From NCBI GenBank assembly GCA_037447655.1, contig JBBHKE010002495.1:35052-90051 (forward strand): a DNA stretch of 55,000 bases, written 5' to 3'. Source of the DNA: Zygnema cylindricum (taxonomy: Eukaryota > Streptophyta > Zygnematophyceae > Zygnematales > Zygnemataceae). Both the position numbers and the translations under genes were made by a program. Positions 43,086-55,000 of this stretch are shown in pieces (position 1 is the first letter of the stretch; each line of letters opens with the position of its first letter). Below the pieces are notes generated by a model. That model was not told where the DNA came from and ran no database searches. It was given only the letters and a program-made list of their open reading frames with translations.

Positions 43086-44523
43086 TACACCTAGAGAGGG
43101 ATGGAGAAAGAGAGAGGAAGAGGGGAGAGAGAGAAGGAGAGCGGGGTAGAGGGAGGGGGAGTGAAGAATGACAATAATAATAGATCTGGCGGATTATATT
43201 AAACATAACCAACTAAGGAGCAGAACCATAATTAGTAGATAAAAGTTACTTTGTCATGTTCTTACTGAAAGGTTTCTACAAACAAATTGAAATGCGAAAA
43301 TTTTAAATATACGTACTACAGCGTTAATCAACCTGATACCAAATATACGGTGTGTTTCGTGGAATAAAAGGTTGTAGATGGATTATCCACGGACTATTTG
43401 GTTCTGTATTGTTTGCACATCGATCCCAGTAATGGGTGGAAGTATTGTGAAGTCAGCCTCTATTTCGGCCTTCAAGGCTATTCAGACCATAAAAGAAGGT
43501 TCACCCTTTTACTGATTTATTCTTTAGAGAGTTAACCTTTGATTAGTGACTTTAGGATTCACTTGAAAACTTACCACGATTTAGTATAAGACACAATGGT
43601 TGCAGTACTTGAGATCCTCTACAAATAACAACATGGTTAGTTACTTTTATGAGATAACGTATAGTTTGTTAAATAATATGAACCAATAGAAAAAAAATAT
43701 CACATTTCTTGAACAAAAAATAAATATGGATGTTGTCAAGGAATTTTGTTGTTTGTAAATATTTTGCGTCATGTAAATCTACGGTCTACAAGGGAAAATA
43801 TCGATAAAAAATGGGTGCAATGAACTTCTCCACAAGTTACTTTTACTTGTGACTCGGGATAATTTTTTATTTGTAATTTTAAATTGCACAAAACACAAAG
43901 TATCTATATTGCTATTAATACCTACTATGGGAGCCGACACTAGTCTCTTTAGTGACATCTTGTCACGATTGGTGTTCTAATTTCTAATACATATTCAAGA
44001 CTTGCGCAGCAAAACAAGTGACTCTTAAAACATCCATCAAATATATGGTATTGCATTACAACGTTGGAACACTAAAGGTTGAGTGCACGATCATTGCTGC
44101 TAAGCGTTCTTTTTATGCTTTCTTAACAGTTGGTATGTATGACAGCATAACCTATAATAATAATTTTGGATGGAAGTTTCTCATGATTCTTACGTGGTCT
44201 TAAATGCTAGAATACTTCCATCTCGAATTTTGTCGTTTTATGAACTTGGCCGTAACAACATCATAAGGATAGTTCAACTTAATACAAGTTCACACGTGTT
44301 GGCTCTACGGGTAGGTTGCATACCACATCAAATTGGACGACAAAGCAAAGGCATAAGATGTTTGGAAGAAGATGCAAAAGTTGTAATTCACTCCCTTAAA
44401 TAGTGTTGCTAACATTAATTTATGATTTTCGGAAAAAATGGTCGCAATCGATTTAGGCTCATCAAGTCTAATAATGATGGGGCAATGTAGTACAGTGCCG
44501 TACAATTACAGTACTGTATTGTA
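43086..44523. other. Non-coding stretch with GA-rich tract
   Basis: A GA-rich tract lies at 43093-43162 (GAGAGAGAGAAGGAGAG-like). The rest is AT-rich without a recognisable gene. Short frames near 44018 and 44170 look random. Confidence 0.45.
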
Positions 44524-45025
44524 CACCGCGAATCGTAATTAGAGTAATGAAAAAATTAGAGTACAAAAACTTAAAAAAAAATTGAGAGTAATTAACGCTA
44601 ATTTATGAGATAGAGTTGTTTCAACTATGAAGTTTACTCTAATTTATTTAAATATTCTAATTTGGCACGCTAATGTCCTCTACTGTAAATAAGGTATTCG
44701 TACGGAATTTGGCAAAACGTACAGTTTAACGTCACTATGACGTTTGCACTACGCGGGTTGTTAAAACGCAGTTACATGGTAACGGCCTGTATTAAATCAT
44801 TATTTGTATTTTTTTTGCTTAATAAAGTACAATTTTGTACGGTCGGAGGTCGTCCGTACTCCACACTATTTAAAACGAACCTATACTAGAATTAAAAATG
44901 CTAATTAAACTTTACCTTAAATAGAATAATGAAAATATTATTATCATTTACTCTATTTCATGTGATAGAGACGAAATTTCGAGCGACCGAATTGGAGTAA
45001 TTTACTCCAATTACGATTCGCGGTG
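44524..45025. mobile_element. M5: TA-flanked MITE
   Basis: 502 bp, ends CACCGCGAATCGTAATTAG and CAATTACGATTCGCGGTG, with TA at 44522-44523 and 45026-45027. Close sister of M2 (33476-33976). Confidence 0.92.
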
Positions 45026-45032
45026 TACTATA

Positions 45033-45217
45033 CACCGTGAATCGTTATTAACCTTGCGCTATATCGGCACCCCAAAGGTACGACATTGATACCTTAAAAT
45101 ATAATACATTACACTATTTGGGGCCGTTGACCAAATCTACCCGTCTCCGCACTTCTAAATTAGAACGAATGATGCTAATTTTTCTTTACATAATTTTATA
45201 CTAATAGCGATTGAGTG
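45033..45217. mobile_element. M6: short TA-flanked MITE, right end decayed
   Basis: Starts CACCGTGAATCGTTATTAA after TA (45031-45032), five bases beyond M5's duplication. The right end CTAATAGCGATTGAGTG is a degraded inverted copy followed by CA. No ORF. Confidence 0.7.
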
Positions 45218-45230
45218 CAGCGTCCTACTA

Positions 45231-45429
45231 CACGTGAATCGTTATTAGCGCAAAGGTTTCTTTAGCGTGTAGAACAATTACCGTTTACGCTAATTGAGAA
45301 TTTGGAAATTTTCAGCGAAATGCGTTTATTCTAATTGGAATTAAGGCCTTTTTTAAATAGTGATAATTCTATTTGGAATTTCAAAAAAAAAATTTTTAAA
45401 TAGCGTCCATGCCAATACCATTCACGGTG
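45231..45429. mobile_element. M7: short TA-flanked MITE
   Basis: 199 bp from CACGTGAATCGTTATTAGCG to ATACCATTCACGGTG, with TA on both sides (45229-45230, 45430-45431). Third of three members packed within 0.9 kb. Confidence 0.8.
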
Positions 45430-45431
45430 TA

Positions 45432-46425
45432 GGGATATGGATTTATTTTTAATTATGGGACGATAAAATAACTTAACGCACCTGTTCCGAACAAACCGTA
45501 TCGCCTGAGTTGGTTTTTTCGCTCTTAAAACATTTTTCCTACACAATTGTCCAGATTATAGATCTGGCGGTTGCGATTGAAAGCTAAGATTCTCACCCTT
45601 CCGATGGCGGTCTCAAGTAATAATCGAAAGTGTGCAGGAGAAAGGAGGATTTAAGTGACGGAAAATTTGGTAACCCTAAAGCGATACACGGTGTACAATG
45701 CCGGTGACGCTCGGCCGCAAGCACCCCGATTGAACCGACTGCTTTCTTTGCACGGCAATACGTGTCTGCTGATTGGACAATGGTAACACTAAAGCTATTG
45801 GCCGCTAAGAATAAGGGCTGCCAGCGACTGGTTACCCAAAGTGCGCTTTACGAATGCTTCGAATGTCGGATCCTTCACTGTAGCGATCGAAATTTTGTCA
45901 TTTTCTTAATTTTGTCGTATTTGTCGTATTTTGTCGCAACCATATTTTGACTTTCGACAACCCCGGGTTTCCTTGTATGCACCGATTGTCAAATTGTCCG
46001 CTTCATAAGCGGGAGTTTCATAGGTTCAAGAATCCTACGCAGAGTGATCCACATATTTATATCTTGAGCAATGTTGGCAGCAGTTGAGTGACGTTGACTT
46101 TTCACCCCTGTCAACCGACATCCACCGACATTCACCGACACGATGAAATTGACGTTTCGATTACTTTTAGTTCCGATCTTAGAACCGTACTGGAAATCTT
46201 TACCGTACATCTTTTCGAAAGCGTCCGTGCACTGTGTTTCTGCCGAGAGGGAGGACAAGATTCGTACATTTTCTGTCTCATTAAAAGGCCGTACAGGACG
46301 CTTGCCTAGACGCAACTATAAAAGTACACGTACTTTTCTTTGGCGAAAAACTGAACGTGGCTTGAATATACCTTTTGTAGTGTAGAACGATTATTAGTGG
46401 AATCACCTTTTCTGTAGATTTCTTA
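45432..46425. other. Non-coding stretch
   Basis: No recognisable gene. A lone CACGGTG followed by TA near 45687-45695 looks like an orphan M-family end. CCGACATCCACCGACATTCACCGACA near 46110-46140 is a short imperfect repeat. A 108-codon minus-strand frame (46315-45989) has no family features. Confidence 0.4.
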
Positions 46426-46803
46426 GGCCTCTACTCCATTAGAGGAAAAGTGGGGTTGTTTACTGGAAGCCTTACGATTTTGTACAAATTCGTACCAATT
46501 CTTTTTTTTTGTCAGATGATACATGATAACAAGATGATTCCAATAAAACAGGCATAAGATTCGACCGTTGGATGTAAGCAATCGCGCACATCGTGAGGAG
46601 AGTTTCTTCACACTGGACGATGTGCGCGATTGCTTCACGAATCTAAAATAGTGAGACATCCAACGGTCGATACTTACGCCTATAATATTGGAGCCATCCT
46701 GAAAACATGCTTCGTCATGTTTCGTCTGACGAAAAAAAAAATGGTACGAATTTGTACGACTTCCAGTAAACAACCCCACTTTTCTTCCAATGGAAGTTCA
46801 CCC
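46426..46803. mobile_element. F2: foldback element with long inverted arms and TTA duplication
   Basis: The 378-bp element is almost entirely two inverted arms of about 170 bp that share AGTGGGGTTGTTTACTGGAA, CGACCGTTGGATGT and GCGCACATCGT with their complements. TTA flanks both ends (46423-46425, 46804-46806). The centre is a short GAGGAGAGTTTCTTCACACT loop. The transcript would form a long hairpin RNA. Confidence 0.85.
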
Positions 46804-46932
46804 TTAGCCGTAACTAGATCTACTTACATTGGTTACGACAAGTCTTAGATTTACCTCGAACCGACGTTTCACTTCGCGGTTCGTCTACTTTTACTATAAA
46901 GTATAAACTCCACTTTGTATTGTAAGCATTAA

Positions 46933-47879
46933 GGGGGTGTCCCCATGTAATCGGTACTTTGATAAAGTATTTTGGACTATAGTGAAGATTCGCCGTACTA
47001 CTTCGAAGAGCGTCCCAATGTGCGAAAATGAAATCGAAACTTTGACACGTGACGGTTGTAGACGTAGTTACAACTTGTGACGATTGAAGACGACTACGAA
47101 ACTTCCGACGATTGGTGACGCCAACAAAAACAGCGACAGTGGTAGACGTCAAGATTTTTGTGAAATTGTAGATGTTTAGGGTTTGGTGACATTGTGACGT
47201 CACGCTCGCTTGTGACAACGTCGACGTCACGGATTCAAGAACTTTCCGCCATGGTTTTCCGATTTCGTTTTTTCTACTTTTCTCACTCGAATTGCCATTA
47301 AAAAAAAACTGAAAATCGATAGAAAAAATATTTTTAAAATATATTTCATTTTATACCAATATTGTAGTGTCTCATTTTAAAAAGTGTGAGATACAAGCGA
47401 TAGTGTGAGAGGGAGAGAGGAGAGGCGACGACGGCGAATTTTTTTGCAAAGGACCCATGATTGAAAGTGGAGGTCCAGACCCCTGCAGTTTTTTCCGTAC
47501 ATAGCGCGTGACGGGCACGGATAAAAATAGCGAGGACTCTCCTTCGTCCTAAAATTTTACAAATCGTGTGGCATTTGCGTGGTTCGTTTTTCATTCACTG
47601 TTTGGGTGGTACCTGAACTAAAAAAATCACCCCCTCGAGGTAATTTTGGAAGAAGTTTTTTTTTGGGTTGGATTCTTTTGCTCGGGGGTCGAAAAGGGGA
47701 AAACGCCAAAATGCATTGGCATGACGACAAACACGCCGTACATTCAAAGTATGTTTTTTTTTCACTCTACTTTGGTAAAAATGATTTTTTCGTACGGCTA
47801 AAGCTTTTGTCAAAGTTCCATGAAAAAAAGGGCAAAAAGACAGAGAAGAGTAGATACATTAAAACATGAGGACACCCCC
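46933..47879. mobile_element. P2: 947-bp inverted-repeat element with TAA duplication
   Basis: Ends GGGGGTGTCCCCATGT and ACATGAGGACACCCCC, TAA at 46930-46932 and 47880-47882. Sister of P1. The right-hand TAA is also the left flank of H2, so the two abut with one shared triplet. Confidence 0.88.
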
Positions 47880-47882
47880 TAA

Positions 47883-48402
47883 GGTGTGTCTCGGTGTACT
47901 TGAAACTTAGCGAACCTACTTTGATTTTTAGTGCAGATCCGCCGGACCCGGATTTCAAGTGTCCCTATTGTGTAACAACGAAATTGTTACTTAAAAGGTG
48001 TGACGATTGTAAACATTGACAATGCGCGTGACGGTTGACAACATCTACAAACTGTGATGACGCACGTTATTTTTTGTATCTCCTTGTGACGTCGCATGAC
48101 TTTTCGTGACGTTGTAGACGTACCGCCTTCCAGCATGTGCCGTTTCATTATTGAAGAAGATGCACTTTGCCTTTACGTCGCCTGTACGGTCAACGTGAAA
48201 TGACATCAAAATCTTGAGACTCCTTGCGAAATAAAATCCATACCAAGCGCAAACGGACAAAACCAAACAAATTGCGTACTTTAACTCGTCGTACCTAAAC
48301 GCAAACGGAAAAAACAAATAGAATCGTGCATTTTTCGTCGTCGCTTGAATTCGTTTGAAATTTATAGATATAATTTTACAATACGAATTTACAATACAAT
48401 AC
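47883..48402. mobile_element. H2, left part (interrupted)
   Basis: Begins GGTGTGTCTCGGTGTACTTG and matches the interior of H3, including CCGGACCCGGATTT and the frame encoding ICLVLSVCAWYGFYF on the minus strand. Similarity is broken by an LTR-like insertion (48403-49017) and resumes to about 49287. Its right terminus is lost where H3 begins. Confidence 0.75.
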
Positions 48403-49017
48403 TGTTGAAGGTCATGGGCATACTGACTCGGCTGCGATCCACTTCCACTTGGAGTCACACTTGCACCAGCTGGAATATTCGTCCCTGGAGGAGCAGGTGG
48501 AGCACTAGGGCTAAGAGGAGCACTTGCCGTAGGAGCAGAGCCATTATCCGACATGTTAGCAGAAGCAAACCCAAAGAGAAATGCCTAGTAGACTAGAGTT
48601 ATAGTGTAAGATATGTAACTTCAAATGAAAGAGGTCTTTCAACCATACAAACATGTACTACAAGCAAAATAATAACAATAGAACAGAAAACACCTTAAAC
48701 TGCACTAAGTGATCTCATTTTTCTAACTCTTGTGTAGAATGTACATTCTGTATTGAATTGATCAATCCTAATTGAACTAAATACTCAAAAGACTCCGAAA
48801 TATCTGAAACGTATGTACAAGGTTCACTAGACAATCTACTGATAAAAATCAAGTGTTTGGACCAGAATTGTCCACTAACAATATTTATACCCTAAAAATC
48901 CGGGTGTATATTATCACGTCTACATTCATTGGCGGCCCTACACACTAATTAACTTAAAGATAACAATTCGTGTAGATACTACAAAAAATCCACTCTGAAT
49001 TTGGTCAATATTGAACA
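48403..49017 (-). mobile_element. LTR of a further copia-like family (E), probably a solo LTR
   Basis: Plus-strand ends TGTTGAAGG and TTGAACA give the TG...CA form with short inverted ends. On the minus strand there is a TATAAAT box (~48887) and, near the end, an ATG opening a Ser/Ala/Pro-rich frame (MSDNGSAPTASAPLSPSAPP). This mirrors the gag start inside the LTRs of families A-C, and the LTR ends CAACA as they do. Flanks AATAC and ATTGG do not match, so the limits are approximate. It interrupts H2. Confidence 0.55.
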
Positions 49018-49287
49018 ATTGGTATTCCAAAAATATTATAAGTCCTAGACTCAAATTTCTAAGACTTACTAAAACTTACTTTTCAATAAATGCGAATACG
49101 TGTTCCTATTTGTTTTTCCAAAATACTTTGTTTTATAAGACATCGCCCATGTGTTTTACAGAAAAGTTTGAAGATGACGTTTTTTGGGGTCGACGAACAC
49201 AAGACGACAACATGTAATACATCATAAATTCGATGATGCCGCAAAATGTACTTCTCTTTTTTTTTTATTTTTTTGTGTGGTTGAAAC
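49018..49287. mobile_element. H2, right part
   Basis: ATGCGAATACGTGTTCCTATTTG, GATGACGTTTTTTGGGGTCG and GACGACAACATGTA parallel 49780-49935 in H3. It ends at GGTTGAAACTTA, where H3 starts, without its own inverted end. Confidence 0.7.
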
Positions 49288-49290
49288 TTA

Positions 49291-50069
49291 GGGTGTGTCT
49301 CCATGTACTTGAAACTTAGAGAATTTACTTTGTTTTTTAGCGAAGATCCGACGGACCCGGATTTTAGATGTCCCTATGTGTAACAACGAAACTATTACTT
49401 AAGGGTGTGACGATTGTATACGTCGACAATGCCCGTGACAGCTGTTAACATCTACAATCTGTGATGACGCACGTTATTTTTTTTAACTGCTTGTGACGTC
49501 GCATGACTTTTCGTGACACTGTAGACGTACCTCCATCCAACCTGTGTCGTTTCACGGTTGAAGAAGATGCACTTTGCCTTTGCGTGTCTTGTCCGTTGGA
49601 TGTGAAATGGCATCGGATCTTGAGACCCAGGCCAAAATAAAATCCGTACGAGGCGCAAACGGACAAAACCTATCAAATTGTGTACTTTGCTTCGTTGTAC
49701 CTAAAAGCAAACGGACAAAACATAGCGGATCGTGCACTTTTCGTTATCGCTTGAATTCTTTTGAATTCTTTTGAAATATTTTTACACGTGCGAATAGTTG
49801 TTCCTGTTTGTTTTTCGAAAATTCTTTGTTTTAAAACACATCTTCCCTGTGTTTTAAATAAAAGTTTGAAGGTGACGTTTTTTGGCGTGGCCGTGGGTCG
49901 AAAAACACAAAACGACAACATGTAGTACATCTGAAATTCGATGATGACGCAAAATGTACTTCTCATTTTTATAATTTTTTTGTACGGTTGAAACTTACAC
50001 GGTACGGCTCTAAGTTTTCCAAGAAAACGACAGAAAAAAACAGTTACTTTGGCACATGGAGACGTACCT
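49291..50069. mobile_element. H3: PIF/Harbinger-like MITE, full length
   Basis: Ends GGGTGTGTCTCCATGT and ACATGGAGACGTACCT, TTA at 49288-49290 and 50070-50072. 779 bp, same length class as H0. Minus-strand frames resemble those in H1 and H2 but are shifted. It lies within or beside H2. Confidence 0.85.
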
Positions 50070-50072
50070 TTA

Positions 50073-50843
<771 letters not shown>

Positions 50844-50917
50844 ATGGCGCATGGGAGATTTTTTTTTTTTTTTTTTTTTTGGGTGTTTCCTACAGCACCC
50901 ATCACTAAGGGTTTCTG

Positions 50918-51062
50918 CCAAATCATAAAATGGTGCTGATAATGTAATAAAATAGTATAAGGGAGTTGAATACAATCCGCCACGTCTCCCTACACTAAAT
51001 TAATGTTATACATTCTGTTTTCATATTTAACTCCTCAATGAACTCCTTAAATAGTGTGTTTA
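50918..51062. repeat. Dispersed repeat G, copy 2
   Basis: Same ordered motifs as 42929-43085 (CAAATCATAAAATGGTG, AAGGGAGTTGA, CTCCCTACACTAAATTAA). It divides the CT tract from the T-rich tract. Confidence 0.6.
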
Positions 51063-51725
51063 CCTGTGTTTTTTTTCTTATTTTTACTGTTAATATTATT
51101 TTTAATTTATTTTTATTTTTTTTATTTTCATTTCGTTTTTATATTTACCTTTTATTTCTTTACTTATTTTTATTTTCTTATTTTGATTTGGATTTTCTTT
51201 TTTAATTTTATTGTTTATTTATTAATTTCTTACTTTTTTCTCCATTTTCATTTTCAGTTTTCATTTTAAATTTTATTATTGGGTTTACTTTTTTTTTATT
51301 ATTATTGTTATTTACTTATTTATTTTTTGATTTTTAAATTTATTTTTATTTTCATTTTCATTTTCATATTTATTTTTGTTTTATCTTTATATTCGTTTCC
51401 TTCTTTATGTTCGTTATTTTCAATAACCTTTTTGTCTTTACTTTTAATTTTATTTTCATTTTGATCTTAATTTTCATTTTCATTTTACTTCTTATTTTCA
51501 TTTTTGTATTTATTTTTATTTTCACTTTCGTTTTATGTTTATTTTTATTGTCATCAGTATTTTTTATTTAATTTTTGTTTTTATTTTATGTTAATTTTCT
51601 ATTTTTTTTCATTTTCATTTTCAGTTTCATTTTTAGTCTATTATTTTATTTTATTTTTTACTTTTAATATTATTTATTGTTTTTCCTTTCATTTCCAATT
51701 TCATTTGTATTTTTATTTTTTCTTC
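51063..51725. repeat. T-rich low-complexity tract (TTTTA/TTTTC)n
   Basis: Irregular TTTTATTTTC and TTTTCATTTTC repeats with very few G residues. It opens hydrophobic Phe/Tyr/Ile frames on the plus strand without coding meaning. Confidence 0.9.
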
Positions 51726-51736
51726 AGATTTTGTGT

Positions 51737-53165
<1,429 letters not shown>

Positions 53166-53184
53166 TTTTTTTTTTTCTCTAGCC

Positions 53185-54942
53185 ATGGCTTCCATGGAAC
53201 AAGTCATCTATGACCCCTTTGTCCTTTCTCGCATCATTTCTTTCCTTGACGACCATTTCGACCTACTTAGTCTTTCACTAGCTTCCCAATTCCACCGACA
53301 AGCCGTACTTGATTCCTGCCAGGGAATCACCTGTCGACTCGTCGACGAGATCATGGAAATACCCGAAGTCTTTCTCGGTTTAAGGAAACTTGATCTCAGT
53401 CCTGTAGCGAAAAAGCTTAGCGATTCCGTTTTTACAACCCTAATTCCTAAACTGTCGAATTTACAAATTTTGAAAATTAAACTCTCTTTTGAACCTGATT
53501 TTCAAATCGAAAGGACAGCACTTGCGATTCTACAAACTGTGTCTAAATTGATAGTATTGAATCTTGATGGTTGTACTCTTGACGACCAAATTGCAAAGCA
53601 GATAGGAAACGGTTGCAAGCTCTTACAAGAGATAACTCTAACGTGGACTAAGGGTTCACTCACTAATAATGGTTTGCACGATCTCCTTTTGAGTTCTTCT
53701 TCTGGGCTACGTCGATTATCTCTTCGCTCTAATAGGGTTTTTAATGATGATCCATTATCCGTTATAATCAAGTGTTCAACTCTAACATCTTTGGTCCTTA
53801 CTCATGAATCTAAACTCGGTTCTTCAATTCAAGATCTTAGCTTTCCGAACTTAAAACTGAATAGTATCCGCGAGTTACGAGTTACTATGCCTGTTTCGCA
53901 TCCTTTGGGTGATTTGTTTGGTTGTTTTGTTGAAGCGATTATTAGGGCAGGTTCTCCTTTGGAGATAGTGAAACTCCATTCAAAGATATCGATAAATACG
54001 CTTATAACACTTTCTAATTGCACTACTCTTCAATCACTATATGTCAATTCAGCATTAGACGAATACCTTTTGGAACAGATTATTTTTAAAAATCATGGAA
54101 TTATTTCTTTCCAGTTGTCCAAACAACAGCCTCCAGTATGGAAAGCCATGGTCGAAAGGATGTTGTTTGTCGAAGAAATTAGTGATGAAAGGGACCAAAA
54201 TATTGACAATATATTTGTGATTTTGGATTTTTTTTCAAGGAACGAGTTCATTCATTTTGGGTGCCTTTTCGAATTCAACCACAGATTCTCATTTAGAGTA
54301 CAGTTCTTACAGGAAATTGATCTCGTCGTTAGATTTTCGGTTGAAGAGACCTCCTATCAAGGTTTGTACAAGTTGCTTTCAATTTGTAAACTTCTTCGGA
54401 AATTCCATTTGAATAGTGTGGATCATATAAATGGCTCAAATTATACCACTCCAATGTTATGTAGAGCTTTGGAAGCTCTAAGTGGATGTCCTAAGTTGGA
54501 AGATCTTTCTGCACCTGTGGGAGACGAAACTCTCCGACGAATTTTGAGTGGAGTGAAGGGCTTACGAAATCTGGCAGTGATTCGGTGAGTGCCATGACTT
54601 CGTCACTTCTTTTGTCCTGGTGATATACTTTACAGAATTGAAACACGTAAGTTCTTTGTATCTCGAAATATGGCTAGGCATTAACAACAGTACGTGAATG
54701 GTTTGGTAATGTCAATATGTTCCTTGTTTTTTCAAACTCCTGCACTTCTCCGTTGTATTCAATCACCGTTACTAGTTCGAATCATGCAGTCCTCTCTCAT
54801 TTTTTTTGTTTTTTCTTATATTTACATTGTGTGTTGCAGGCTAGTAGAAGATTTCACTGATGACGCTCTCCTTCTCTTGAAGGAAAACGTCCCTTTTTTG
54901 CGATCTTTGAGTTTGACTTATGAGCATCCAAATGACACGCCC
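53185..54942 (+). CDS. F-box/LRR protein, copy 2 (exon 1 intact; exon 2 damaged and cut by GC-rich DNA)
   Basis: The chosen start is 53185 (CCATGGCTTCCATGG), the homologue of copy 1's start; the open frame upstream is only pyrimidine repeat. Exon 1 (53185-54584) encodes about 466 residues. Residues ~6-44 are F-box-like (VLSRIISFLDDHFDLLSLSLASQFHRQ). LRR-type segments follow (LRKLDLSPVA, LIVLNLDGCTLDD, LRRLSLRSNR, LTSLVLTHE, LRNLAVIR). The GTGAGT...TTGCAG intron matches copy 1. Exon 2 (from 54841) lacks one G relative to copy 1, so the spliced frame stops at once (CGC TAG). Homology ends near 54936. Expected role: substrate adaptor of an SCF ubiquitin ligase. The one-base loss may be a sequence error. 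Confidence 0.7.
54585..54840 (+). other. Intron of F-box/LRR copy 2
   Basis: 256 bp with GTGAGT donor and GTGTTGCAG acceptor, collinear with the copy 1 intron and similar in sequence (CAATATG..CCTTGTTTTTT, ATTTACATTG). Confidence 0.8.
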
Positions 54943-55000
54943 CGCCCCGCCCCGGCGCCGCCTGGTCGCCCCCCCGCTGCCCCGCCGCCGCCCCGCCCCG
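54937..55000. other. Abrupt GC-rich low-complexity end
   Basis: Homology with copy 1 exon 2 stops after CATCCAAATGA. The next ~60 bases are CCCCG/GCCGCC repeats with almost no A or T, unlike anything else in the window. A contig-edge artefact, chimeric join or real GC expansion are all possible. Confidence 0.75.

Noticed and set aside
45989-46315. 108-codon minus-strand ORF as a gene
   Set aside because: No homology features, no paralog in the window and random-like composition.

Overview
Nuclear DNA of a eukaryote. The window is AT-rich and dominated by transposons. It holds many nested LTR retrotransposons of the Ty1/copia superfamily, one decayed Ty3/gypsy chromovirus, several families of short inverted-repeat DNA elements, long simple-sequence tracts, and two paralogous F-box/leucine-rich-repeat genes with a GT-AG intron. 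No bacterial-type gene, operon or CRISPR array is present. The species cannot be named. The primer-binding sites of two element families match the anticodon arm of a plant-type initiator tRNA-Met as I remember it, which hints weakly at a plant or algal host.

Layout. 1-3957: non-coding, with a tRNA-like sequence, an inverted-repeat element (H0) and a dispersed repeat (E1) split by a small TA-flanked MITE (M1). 3963-8337: an apparently young, intact copia-type element, family C. It has 1243-bp LTRs, a perfect 5-bp target duplication and a single 631-codon Gag-like ORF, but no protease, integrase or reverse transcriptase. 8343-14735: a minus-strand gypsy chromovirus interrupted by the 5' half of copia A1. 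14768-25960: repeat E2, a truncated minus-strand copia (D), then copia A2, whose reverse transcriptase is split by a 4.0-kb nested non-autonomous element (B1/B2) with target duplication AAGTT. 26148-31939: a second, gag-bearing B-family element on the minus strand, itself cut by a solo C-family LTR. 32.5-38.3 kb and 44.5-50.1 kb: clusters of MITEs with TA duplications (M family) or TAA/TTA duplications (H, P and F families). 39532-41529 and 53185-54942: the two F-box/LRR paralogs, each behind a long pyrimidine (CT)n region and a shared upstream sequence. The last ~60 bases are abruptly GC-rich.

How the parts relate. The copia families A, B, C and probably E share an odd layout: the gag start codon lies inside the LTR and the gag frame runs across the LTR/internal junction. 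In B and C that junction is an internal (half-tRNA) initiator-Met primer-binding site, so the PBS also encodes part of Gag. Families B and C look like gag-only or gag-less derivatives that would need pol proteins supplied by A- or D-type relatives. The C ORF still carries an in-frame RNase H remnant, which points to origin by internal deletion. The two F-box/LRR copies show reciprocal damage: copy 1 is broken in the F-box, and copy 2 is broken at the exon 2 junction.
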